The notes under the pieces: model-generated
Told to the model about the DNA's origin: nothing
What the model saw: the letters and a program-made list of their open reading frames with translations, nothing else
Databases searched by the model: none
Part shown: positions 49,285 through 57,134 of the stretch, in pieces
How positions within the stretch are numbered: position 1 is the stretch's first letter
How the letters are laid out: each line of letters opens with the position of its first letter
Position numbers and translations under genes: made by a program
Assembly (NCBI GenBank): GCA_037444005.1
Contig: JBBING010000003.1
Span: 27,952-91,951, forward strand
Source: DATLZC01 sp037444005
GTDB lineage: Bacteria > Chloroflexota > Dehalococcoidia > DSTF01 > JACRBR01
DNA length: 64,000 bases
Reading direction: 5' to 3'

Positions 49285-49868
49285 TGGCGATCGCGAGCAC
49301 GTACGCCGAGGCCCGCGCGGCCGTCGAACATCACGAAGAGCACCGCCCGGCGATGAATCAGCTCGGGCTGTGGCTGTTCTTCGTCTCGGAGTCCTTTCTG
49401 TTCGCGGCGCTGCTGGCCGCGCGGTTCTACCTGGCGGGCACGGACAAGCCGGAGCACCTGAACCAGTTCCTCGGGCTCATCATTACGTCGGTGCTCCTGT
49501 TGAGCAGCTTCACGGCCTACCGGGCGGAGACAGCCATCGCTCATGGCGACCGCTCGGCGTTCCTGCGCAATCTGCTGGCGACTATCATCATGGGCGCCGT
49601 GTTCGTCGTGGGCGTCGGGTTCGAGTGGAGCACCGCCGAATTCTCCCGCCACGAGCCGTACGGCACGGCGTTCTTCTCCATGACCGGGCTGCATGCGTCC
49701 CACGTCATCAGCGGCGTCGCGATGCTCGCGCTCGTCTTCGTTCTCGGGCTGCGCGGGCACTTCTCTCCGGAGGGCTACTGGGGCGTCGAGGCGACCATCA
49801 AGTACTGGCACTTCGTCGACGTCGTGTGGGTCTTCTTCTACCCCGCCCTGTATCTGATGGGGTGGTGA
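49284..49868 (+). CDS. coxC: Cytochrome c oxidase subunit III
   Basis: The product has 194 residues and five membrane helices, the short bacterial form. Seen are LGLWLFFVSESFLFAALLAA (conserved Glu), STAEFSRHEPYGTAFFSMTG, LHASHVISGVAML (family H-x3-H) and YWHFVDVVWVFFYPALYL. It stabilises the oxygen channel of subunit I. It is fourth in the oxidase operon. Confidence 0.95.
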   Translation: MAIASTYAEARAAVEHHEEHRPAMNQLGLWLFFVSESFLFAALLAARFYLAGTDKPEHLNQFLGLIITSVLLLSSFTAYRAETAIAHGDRSAFLRNLLATIIMGAVFVVGVGFEWSTAEFSRHEPYGTAFFSMTGLHASHVISGVAMLALVFVLGLRGHFSPEGYWGVEATIKYWHFVDVVWVFFYPALYLMGW

Positions 49869-49871
49869 CGG

Positions 49872-50411
49872 GTGATCGCCGGGGCGACCCGGACCGACGC
49901 CGAAGCGACTGAGCGCCGAAGCAGCGCCCTGCCATGGGGGACCATCGCATGGTGGGCGCTCTCGCTTTTCGCCGGCCTTGCGCTGGCCGGAGGCGTCAGC
50001 GTGGCGTCGTGGTTCGCGCTGTCGGACGGGCCGACGCGCGCGCCGAAACCCGTCGAGATCGCCATCCCCGCAGGCACGTACGATCGCATCCGGTCGGGCG
50101 CGGCGCTATCGCCCATGCCGAGCACGCTCGAGTTCGTGCAAGGCGACACGCTCATCGTGCGGAACGAGGACCGGGTCCAACACCAGATCGGCTCGTTTTC
50201 CATTCCGCCCGGTGGCGTCACCAGTATCCCGCTGACGCAGGCGAGCTCGCAGTCGTTTCTGTGCAGCTTTCACCCGGCGGGCGTGATCGGCCTGAACGTG
50301 AAGGCGCGGTCCAATCCGTGGGGCATCCTGTGGCCGACGTTCTTGCTCGGGGTCCCGTTCGGGATGGCGATCGGCGGCGTAGGCGCGATCCTGCGCAGGA
50401 TCGAGTGGTGA
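49872..50411 (+). CDS. Membrane-bound cupredoxin-like protein at the end of the cox operon
   Basis: The product has 179 residues. An N-terminal membrane helix (TIAWWALSLFAGLALAGGV), a cupredoxin-type domain with H104 (RVQHQIGSF), C131 and H134 (FLCSFHPAGVIG), and a C-terminal helix (FLLGVPFGMAIGGVGAI) can be seen. The methionine ligand is not in its usual place, so it is either a Met-less blue copper site or a copper-handling protein for oxidase assembly. GTG 49872 starts three bases after coxC. It converges on dnaE2. Confidence 0.75.
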   Translation: MIAGATRTDAEATERRSSALPWGTIAWWALSLFAGLALAGGVSVASWFALSDGPTRAPKPVEIAIPAGTYDRIRSGAALSPMPSTLEFVQGDTLIVRNEDRVQHQIGSFSIPPGGVTSIPLTQASSQSFLCSFHPAGVIGLNVKARSNPWGILWPTFLLGVPFGMAIGGVGAILRRIEW

Positions 50412-50415
50412 ACGG

Positions 50416-53400
50416 CTACCCGAAGCTGTGAGCGCGGTCGGGCAGGACGTCGGCGGGCGCCAGGGGCTCGAAGCGCTCTGCGATGACGTTGACCGCCGCC
50501 TGCTCGCGTTCGACCCGGCCGTGCACGATGAGGGCCGGGGCGAACTGGATGAGGTACGGATACCGCGACACCAGCGCCGGGCGGGTGATGATGTTGATCA
50601 TCCCGAAGTCGTCCTCAAGAGTGTGGAACACGAAGCCCTTGGCGGTGCCCGGCGCCTGACGCACCGCCACGATGCCCGCCACCGTCACTGGCGTGCCGCT
50701 CTCGAGCTGCTCCAGCCGCCGGCTCGAGGTGATGCCCTCGTGCAGGTAGGGCCGCACCAGATCCATGGAGCGCCCGCGGATGGCGATCCCGGACCATGCG
50801 AGGTCCGCCATGACGCGCTCTTCGTGCGTCATGGCGGGCGGAGCGAAGGCGTCGCCCTCGAACGACAGCGGTAGTGGAAGCTGGTCTCCCAGCGGCCGGT
50901 AGAAGAGTCCGAGCTGCCAGAGCAGCTCGCGTTCGTGCAGGCCGGTCCAGGCGAAGGCGCCGACCTCGATGAGGCGCTCGATGGGCTCGCGGGGGAGCCG
51001 GGTACGGCGCCAGAAGTCCCAGAGGGAACGGTACGGGCCATTGGCCCGCTCCGCTTCCAGGCGTTTACGATAGGCATCGCCGAGGCCGCTCAAGTAATTG
51101 AACCCGAGGCGGATGGCGCCCGTGTCGTCGATGCGGCACTCGGCGCGACTTTCGTTGACGTCGACGCCGCCGAACTCGATGCCGTGACGGCGGGCGTCGT
51201 TGACGATGACCTCGGGGCTGTAGAAGCCCATCGGCTGCTCGTTCAAGAGGGCGCAGTAGAACTCCTCCGGGTAGTGGCGCTTGACCCAGGCGAGCTTGCA
51301 GGCGGTCTCGGCCATGGCGGCGGCGTGAGCCTTCGGAAAGCCGTACTCGGCGAAGGCGACGATCTTCTCGAAGACGCGGAGGGCGGTGGCGGCGTCGATG
51401 CCGCGCTCCCGGGCGCCCGAGAGGAACGCCTCTCGCAGCGCCTCCATCGCCTCGCGGGACCGCTTGCGGCTCATGGCCCGGCGCAGGCTCTCCGCCTGCC
51501 CCGCGGTGAAGCCGGCGATGGCCATGGCCACCTGGAGCACCTGCTCCTGGAAGACGATCACCCCCTTCGTCTCCGCCAGAATGGGCTCGAGACACGGGTG
51601 ATCGTAGGTGACCGGCTCCTTCCCGATGGCGCGCCGGATGTACGGATTCACGGCGCCGCCCTGGATGGGCCCCGGCCGGATGAGCGCGACCAGGATCACG
51701 AGGTCGTGAATGGAGCGCGTATGCTCCGTGAGGCGCTTGATGGTCTGAATCTGCGCCCGGCTTTGAATCTGGACGATGCCGATGGTGTCGCCCGCCTGGA
51801 TCATCTCGTAGACCGCGGGATCGTCCAGGGGGATGTCGGCCTCGGTGATGCGAACGCCGCGGCGCTCCTTGATGAGACGGAGGGCGCGCCGGAGCTGCGA
51901 GAGGCTGGGGTAGCCCAGAAGGTCCATCTTGATGAGCCCGGCGTCCCCGCACGAGTCCTTGTCCCACTCGATGATGTAGCGTCCCGGGATCGCGGAGCGC
52001 TCGACGGGCGCCTGCTCGGCCAGCGGCGCATCGGCGGAGGTGATGACGACGCCGCCCGAATGCTGCCCGAGATGCCGGGGCATGCCGCGCAGGGATTCGA
52101 CGAGCTCGACGAACTGGCGCCAGATCGGCGCGTGCATTCGAGCGGCGAGATCGGGCTGCTTCCGCATTTCGGCCTCGAGCCCTTCGGAGAAGCGGCCGCG
52201 CAGACGCTTCGCCAGGCGGTCGATGTCGGCTGCGGGGAGACCCAGCGCCTTCCCCACGTCGCGGACCGCCTGCGGGTAGCGGTAGGTGATCTGGTTCGCG
52301 ACCAGCGCCGCCTGGTGCGGACCGTAGCGCTCGAAGATGAGCCGGAACATCTCCTCCCGGGCGTCCCGGGCGAAATCGAGGTCGATGTCGGGCGGGTCCT
52401 CCCGTTCACGCGCTTCGTTCAGGAACCGTCCGGCGAACAGGTCGTACTTCAGGGGGTCGATGCCCGACAGGCCGAGCAGGTAGCAGACGAGAGAGCCGAC
52501 GGAAGAGCCGCGGCCGCGCACGGGGAAGTCGCGCTCGTGCGCCTCGCGCACCAGGTCCCAGTGGGAGAGGAAGAGGCCCGCCTGGCCGTGGTCGATGATG
52601 AGCCTGAGCTCGCTGTTCAGGCGCTCCTCGAACCGGGCCGCGGCTGGGCCGTACAGCTCGCGCAGGCGCCGGTGGCAGAGGTCGATCAGAAATTCCTCCG
52701 CGGTGCGGCCGTCAGGAGGGACGTAGTCCGGGAAGCGATAGGTGAGATCGTCGGGGAGCCGGACCCGGCAGCGGTCGGCGACGATCAGGGTGGCGTCGAC
52801 GGCCTCCTCGAGGCCGTCGAACAGACGGCGCATCTCCTCGGGCGCCTTCAGGTAGAACTCGCTGTTGGGGCGCCGCTGGCGCTGACTGCCGTCGAGGGTC
52901 GTGCGATGCCGCGTGGCGACGAGCACGTCCTGCAGGCGGTGGCGTTCGCGGACGTGGTAGTGCGCGTTGTTGGTGGCGACATATCCCAGCCCGAAGCGCC
53001 GGGCGAGCGCCACCAGCCCTTCGATCCGCTGTTCGTCCCCGTACCCGAGGTTATCCTGCAGCTCGACCCAGACCCGATCGCGTCCGAACACGCTGACCAG
53101 GCGGTCGAGCGCAGCGGCGGCCTCGCGCTCGCGGCCCTCGGCGACGAGCCGGGAGACCGGGCCCTCGCGGCATCCCGTGAGCACGAGGAGTCCTTCGCGG
53201 TGGGTCTCGAGATGGGCGGGGTCGAGCGCGGGATGATCGCGCTCGCTCTCGAGATGGCTCAGGGTGACGAGGCGCGACAGATTGGCGTAGCCGCGGGGCG
53301 TCTCGGCCAGCAGGGTGAGGTGAGCGCCGTCCCGGAGGGTGACCTCGGCGCCGTAGATGGGGCGCACGCCCCAGGCTTCGGCGGCGTGGGCGAACTCCAT

Positions 53401-53547
53401 GACGCCGGCCAGCCGGTCGTGGTCGGTGAGGGCGAGGGCGGGATAGCCGAGCTGCCGGGCGCGGAGCGTCAGCTCGAGCGGCGTGGACGCGCCCTCCCGG
53501 AACGAGAAGCAGGAATGGCAGTGGAGCTCGACGTAGGTCTCACCCAT
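50416..53547 (-). CDS. dnaE2: Error-prone DNA polymerase III alpha subunit (DnaE2 type)
   Basis: The product has 1043 residues. N-terminal PHP domain (YVELHCHSCFSFREGAS, ALTDHD); polymerase core with the catalytic aspartates in PPDIDLDFARD (D387, D389) and a later one in LIKMDLLGYPS; IVFQEQVLQVAMAIAGFT and FPKAHAAAMAETACKLAW; C-terminal OB fold (VTVAGIVAVRQAPGTAKGF). The length and the absence of the C-terminal tau-binding domain fit DnaE2/ImuC, which copies past lesions. The first eight bases overlap the DUF6504 gene, which itself overlaps imuB, so the three form one SOS mutagenesis operon. Confidence 0.93.
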   Translation of the reverse strand: MGETYVELHCHSCFSFREGASTPLELTLRARQLGYPALALTDHDRLAGVMEFAHAAEAWGVRPIYGAEVTLRDGAHLTLLAETPRGYANLSRLVTLSHLESERDHPALDPAHLETHREGLLVLTGCREGPVSRLVAEGREREAAAALDRLVSVFGRDRVWVELQDNLGYGDEQRIEGLVALARRFGLGYVATNNAHYHVRERHRLQDVLVATRHRTTLDGSQRQRRPNSEFYLKAPEEMRRLFDGLEEAVDATLIVADRCRVRLPDDLTYRFPDYVPPDGRTAEEFLIDLCHRRLRELYGPAAARFEERLNSELRLIIDHGQAGLFLSHWDLVREAHERDFPVRGRGSSVGSLVCYLLGLSGIDPLKYDLFAGRFLNEAREREDPPDIDLDFARDAREEMFRLIFERYGPHQAALVANQITYRYPQAVRDVGKALGLPAADIDRLAKRLRGRFSEGLEAEMRKQPDLAARMHAPIWRQFVELVESLRGMPRHLGQHSGGVVITSADAPLAEQAPVERSAIPGRYIIEWDKDSCGDAGLIKMDLLGYPSLSQLRRALRLIKERRGVRITEADIPLDDPAVYEMIQAGDTIGIVQIQSRAQIQTIKRLTEHTRSIHDLVILVALIRPGPIQGGAVNPYIRRAIGKEPVTYDHPCLEPILAETKGVIVFQEQVLQVAMAIAGFTAGQAESLRRAMSRKRSREAMEALREAFLSGARERGIDAATALRVFEKIVAFAEYGFPKAHAAAMAETACKLAWVKRHYPEEFYCALLNEQPMGFYSPEVIVNDARRHGIEFGGVDVNESRAECRIDDTGAIRLGFNYLSGLGDAYRKRLEAERANGPYRSLWDFWRRTRLPREPIERLIEVGAFAWTGLHERELLWQLGLFYRPLGDQLPLPLSFEGDAFAPPAMTHEERVMADLAWSGIAIRGRSMDLVRPYLHEGITSSRRLEQLESGTPVTVAGIVAVRQAPGTAKGFVFHTLEDDFGMINIITRPALVSRYPYLIQFAPALIVHGRVEREQAAVNVIAERFEPLAPADVLPDRAHSFG

Positions 53548-53830
53548 ACCGCTGCTCGTACCATCCTCCGCCGATGAGGTCGCGGAACACCGTGAGCGAA
53601 CGCCCGTCCTCGAGCGTCAGGCGGACATAGAGGCGCGAGATGGGCTCCGGAGTCCACCAGCGGTCGTCGGTGCGCCAGGGCCGGCTGCGCGCCACCACCG
53701 CCAAGCGCCGGCCGCGCAGTCGGAGCTCGCGCGGCAGCCCGTCGTCGCCGGTGAGCGCTTCCACCGGCCGGGGTTCGTTCAGGCGTCGAGCGGCAGCAGC
53801 GCCGTCCGTTCCTCCGGATGCGGCGAGCAC
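53540..53830 (-). CDS. DUF6504-type small protein of the ImuB-DnaE2 cassette
   Basis: The protein has 96 residues. The conserved part starts at LNEPRPVEALTGDDGLPREL and continues with RTDDRWWTPEPISRLYVRLT and LTVFRDLIGGGWYEQRY, the pattern of the small proteins that sit between imuB and dnaE2 in many high-GC bacteria; the function is unknown. GTG 53830 lies inside the end of imuB and has GGAGG seven bases upstream, so it is well supported. A CTG at 53782, overlapping the imuB stop as CTGA, is the alternative and would begin right at the conserved part. Confidence 0.75.
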   Translation of the reverse strand: MLAASGGTDGAAAARRLNEPRPVEALTGDDGLPRELRLRGRRLAVVARSRPWRTDDRWWTPEPISRLYVRLTLEDGRSLTVFRDLIGGGWYEQRYG

Positions 53831-54957
53831 GGGTCCACCTCCACGATCTTGTAGAGCGCCGGGCGTCCGTAGCGGGCGCGCAACTGACGCACCGCCTCCG
53901 CGATCTGCCGCTCGGTCTCGCGCGCGTCCGGCAGCAGGCTCCCCTGCCGTCCGCCTTCGGCGCAGAGGCCTTCGAGCGAGATGCGGAGCTCGTCCGCCGG
54001 CTCGGGGAGCGCTAGAAACGTCAGGCGGGTGCGGAGCAACAGATCGAGCCGTTGCGGGTGATTCGTCGCGTCACGCAGTGTCTCTCGGCGCTCCCAGATG
54101 ACTTCGCCCCGGTTCGAGAGCGTCAGAACCATGACGCGGGCGGCACGATGGCACAGGCGACGGAGCAGCCGCCGCAGAAGCTGCTGGCCCGCGGCCACCA
54201 GCGCCCCGGCGTTGGCGGTGGGCGCGTCGAACCGGTGCGTCTCGGTGAGCGTCTCGCGCGGGACGCGTCCAACGACGGGTTCGGGGTCGACGCCGCGCGC
54301 CAGCTCCCACAGGCGTCTCCCTTCGACCCCGAACTGCGCCTGAAGCGGCCCCACGCCGATCGCGGCGAGATCGCCGATGCGATGCAGGGCGAGCCTCCGC
54401 AGACGGGCGACCGTCTGCCCGGAGACGGGCAAGAGTTCGATGTCCAGCGGAGCGAGGAAGGCCTCCTCGCGTCCGGGGGTGACGACGCAGGCGTCGCCAG
54501 GCTCGGTGGTGACGGCGGCGGCCCAGGCGACGAATTTCCCGCCGCCCACGCCCACCGAGGGGAGCAGCCCCGTGGCGTCGCGCGCCGCCCTCACGAGCGC
54601 GCCCGCGAGGGCGAAGGCGTCGGGATAGTGGGCGTCGAGGCCACGGAGATCGACGTACCAGCGGTCGGGACGGCGCGGCTCGACGACAGGGCTCACGCGC
54701 TCGAGCGCGGCGGTGACCTGCTCGAAGGCGCGCTCGTACCGGTCGGGCGCGGGCGGCAGGAAGACGGCGTCGGGACGACGGGCGAGCGCTTCGCGGATGG
54801 TCATGCCCGGCGTGACGCCCGCCGCGGCGGCCTCGCCCGAGCAGTCGTGCACGATCTTCCGGTCGCCGATGACGACGGGCCGGCCGTCGAGATCGGGCCG
54901 GGCGGCGCGCTCGACGGCGACGGGGAGATGAGGGACGTACACGCAGGCGACGCGCAC
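53779..54957 (-). CDS. imuB: ImuB-like Y-family polymerase, apparently catalytically inactive
   Basis: The product has 392 residues. It follows the Y-family layout (palm/fingers, a helix-hairpin-helix region LRRLALHRIGDLAAIGVGPL, little-finger region). The catalytic acids are missing: the first motif reads VACVYVPHLPVAVE where active enzymes have D-x-D, and the S-x-D-E site reads RRPDRWYVDLRG. Such inactive ImuB proteins act as a hub joining DnaE2 to the sliding clamp and ImuA or RecA. ImuA was not found next to it. GTG 54957 with GAGGA six bases upstream gives the conserved start VRVACVYVPHL. It is first in the operon under a LexA-type promoter. Confidence 0.85.
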   Translation of the reverse strand: MRVACVYVPHLPVAVERAARPDLDGRPVVIGDRKIVHDCSGEAAAAGVTPGMTIREALARRPDAVFLPPAPDRYERAFEQVTAALERVSPVVEPRRPDRWYVDLRGLDAHYPDAFALAGALVRAARDATGLLPSVGVGGGKFVAWAAAVTTEPGDACVVTPGREEAFLAPLDIELLPVSGQTVARLRRLALHRIGDLAAIGVGPLQAQFGVEGRRLWELARGVDPEPVVGRVPRETLTETHRFDAPTANAGALVAAGQQLLRRLLRRLCHRAARVMVLTLSNRGEVIWERRETLRDATNHPQRLDLLLRTRLTFLALPEPADELRISLEGLCAEGGRQGSLLPDARETERQIAEAVRQLRARYGRPALYKIVEVDPCSPHPEERTALLPLDA

Positions 54958-55012
54958 GGGGCTTCCTCGACGGCGGGGCCGCTCGCCGCGAAGCGCGGCG
55001 GGATGCAATCCG

Positions 55013-55041
55013 AGAATAGAACAAACGTCCTACTTCGTCAA
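55013..55041 (-). promoter_or_regulatory. SOS promoter with LexA-type box for imuB-DUF6504-dnaE2
   Basis: Minus strand: TTGACG (55041-55036), 17 bases, TATTCT (55018-55013). Inside lies TAGAACAAACGTCCTA (55017-55032), one base off the perfect Gram-positive LexA palindrome GAAC-N4-GTTC. LexA binding there would block RNA polymerase. Confidence 0.75.
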
Positions 55042-55175
55042 GCCCCCATCGCGCCTCCGAAGCGCCCCTGACGCCGGATCGAGGCCGCCGAGCGTATGAT
55101 GCGTCTGCCCCTCTTGACGCAGCGCTCGCCAGTGTGCGGTACTGGCGCCACGCCGCACGATGCCAGGAGGGAGCG

Positions 55176-56246
55176 ATGAAGTTCGGGCAATTGCATCTAT
55201 TCGAAAACCCCATGGGCCGCACCGAGAAGGAGATCGTCGACGAACAGCTCGACATCATGGCGCGGGCCGAGGACTACGGCTTCGATTCCGTCTGGCCCGC
55301 GGAGCACCACTTCAGCGAGTACGGCTACTGCGCTTCCCCCGCCGTCACGCTCGCCGCGCTGGCCGCCCGCACCAAGCGCATTCGCCTGGGCACGGGCGTG
55401 GTCGTCTTGCCCCTGAACCATCCCATCCGCGTCGCCGAGGACTACGCCATCCTCGACCTCATGTCCAACGGCCGCGTCGACCTCGGCGTCGGCCGGGGCT
55501 ACCAGCCGCACGAGTTCGCCGGCTACGGCGTCGACCAGACGCGGTCACGCGACATCTTCCACGAGTCGGTGGAGATCATCCAGAAGGCGTGGACGGAGGA
55601 GCGGTTCAGCTACGACGGCGAGTTCTATCAGGTGCGCGACCTCTGCGTGCGGCCGAAGCCGTTGCAGAAGCCGCATCCGCCCATCTGGATGGCGTCGCTG
55701 TCGGCGGAGACGTTCGAGCTCTGCGGACGGTACGGCTTCAACCTGATGTGCGCGCCAGTGTTCGGCTTCAACGTCAACTCCGGCGCCGAGCACATCGAGC
55801 AGTACCGCCAGGCGCTGCGCGACCACGGGCGCGATCCCGCTCGGTACGAGATCGCCGCGCTCACGATGACGTACGTCGCGGAGACGACGCAGGAGGCGCT
55901 GGCGGACTTCCGGGACGCCGTCATGTGGTACTACCGGACGTTCGCGAAGTACATCGCGCCGCCCCGGGGGCAAGACCCGGTGCCGACGTACGAGATGTAC
56001 ACCCGCGCGCGGGACTTCCTCGAAGTCGTCGAGTGGGACGCCGTGGTGCAGGCGGGCGCGGTCGTGTGCGGGAGCCCCGATCAGGTGGCGGACCGCATCG
56101 GACAGATCGCCGAGCTGTGCGGGTTCACGACGTACCTGGCGTGGACGCGCATCGGCGGGCTCGCGCACGAGAAGGTGCTGCGGTGCATGGAGCTCATGGC
56201 CTCGCGCGTCATCCCCCAGCTCCGCCACGTCGGGGCCACGGCGTGA
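55176..56246 (+). CDS. LLM-class flavin-dependent oxidoreductase
   Basis: The product has 356 residues and the luciferase-like barrel. Seen are MKFGQLHLFENPMGRTEKEI, AEDYGFDSVWPAEHHFSEYG, IRLGTGVVVLPLNHPIRVAE, NGRVDLGVGRGYQPHEFAGY (flavin-phosphate region) and PPIWMASLSAETFELCGRYG. It resembles alkanal-monooxygenase-type enzymes of the FMN subgroup more than the F420 enzyme at 23674. The substrate is unknown. ATG 55176 has AGGAGGG just upstream. It is a single-gene unit, divergent from imuB. Confidence 0.85.
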   Translation: MKFGQLHLFENPMGRTEKEIVDEQLDIMARAEDYGFDSVWPAEHHFSEYGYCASPAVTLAALAARTKRIRLGTGVVVLPLNHPIRVAEDYAILDLMSNGRVDLGVGRGYQPHEFAGYGVDQTRSRDIFHESVEIIQKAWTEERFSYDGEFYQVRDLCVRPKPLQKPHPPIWMASLSAETFELCGRYGFNLMCAPVFGFNVNSGAEHIEQYRQALRDHGRDPARYEIAALTMTYVAETTQEALADFRDAVMWYYRTFAKYIAPPRGQDPVPTYEMYTRARDFLEVVEWDAVVQAGAVVCGSPDQVADRIGQIAELCGFTTYLAWTRIGGLAHEKVLRCMELMASRVIPQLRHVGATA

Positions 56247-56440
56247 GAGACGTGCGGCCGTCCCTGTGGGACCGCACCCGTGACGTACCTATATTGACAA
56301 CGATATCGTGACGGCCAATACTGACAGTGGAATCGGCCCGGGCCCGAACTGTCGCCTCCATGGCGTGCGTTCCGCAGCTCAGCGGGTAGGGGCCGGGCTT
56401 CTTTACGGCCAAACGCGAACGTTCTTCTTCTGGCGGGCGA

Positions 56441-57028
56441 TTATCCGTTCATATTGATCCGCCCCGTCCTTCCCTGAACCGAGCGACTGGTCACTCCTGC
56501 CACGTAGTCGGCTAGCTGCAAGAGATTATTGCTATGGCTCCGCTGCATTTTCAATTTCCTGACGATGCGGCGATCTGCCTCCATAATGCGGTGCCTCAGG
56601 TATCGCCTCAGTTCGTCCCGGAAGCGGCGCTCCCCACTTTCGTCAATGACGACTATAGTGTCGCGCAAATAACCGGCTGCATTCTCAAATAACAACCTGC
56701 AGGCGAATTTATAGAGCGACTCCTTGTACCGCAATCCCTGCCCGTAAAGCTTAGAAGGGTCCTTGTTCAAAGCGAAACCGTAGTACGTAAAGTTGAAGGG
56801 AGCCACTGCTCGTAGGAAAGCCAAGCGAATTCTGTGCGAGTTGCCCCGGAAATGAAACTCAAAGTTGTCGGCGAGGCCGAGTTCGCCTCGCAGGGCAGCG
56901 ATCCGGTCGTCGCATGCCTGGGCCTCATCGGGCGTTGGGAAAACCACAAGGACGATTACAAAGAGCGGACTGGAGCCCTTACCAAGCTTGAGTCCGGCGT
57001 CCCCCGACTCGTCGACGAACGCTAACAA
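56441..57028 (-). CDS. DUF3800-family protein in an AT-richer insert
   Basis: The product has 195 residues. DUF3800 hallmarks: LAFVDESGDAGLKLG (D-E-S-G near the N terminus), IVVIDESGERRFRDELRRYL and NNLLQLADYVAGVTSRS (L-Q-x-A-D). These acidic residues resemble an RNase H-like metal site. The family is common on mobile and defence islands, with no proven function. TTG 57028 is used with AAAGGA upstream. Base composition and codon use are clearly less GC-rich than the neighbours (for example AATAACAACCTGC runs and TTA/AAA codons), which suggests recent transfer. The 190 bases downstream (56247-56440) are also AT-richer and hold no gene. Confidence 0.8.
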   Translation of the reverse strand: MLAFVDESGDAGLKLGKGSSPLFVIVLVVFPTPDEAQACDDRIAALRGELGLADNFEFHFRGNSHRIRLAFLRAVAPFNFTYYGFALNKDPSKLYGQGLRYKESLYKFACRLLFENAAGYLRDTIVVIDESGERRFRDELRRYLRHRIMEADRRIVRKLKMQRSHSNNLLQLADYVAGVTSRSVQGRTGRINMNG

Positions 57029-57134
57029 TTTGGATTCCTTTCCTCAGGGAACGCCTGGCCGTATCCCTACTGGCCAGTGCCGGCGACCTCCAGCCAGCGT
57101 ACTCCGTTCCACCCGGGCCCGAGGCGTCGAGCCG

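Noticed and set aside
56370..56420. tRNA-like sequence (GCAGCTCAGCGGGTAGG)
   Set aside because: Only a D-arm-like stretch is seen; no acceptor, anticodon or T arm can be folded around it.
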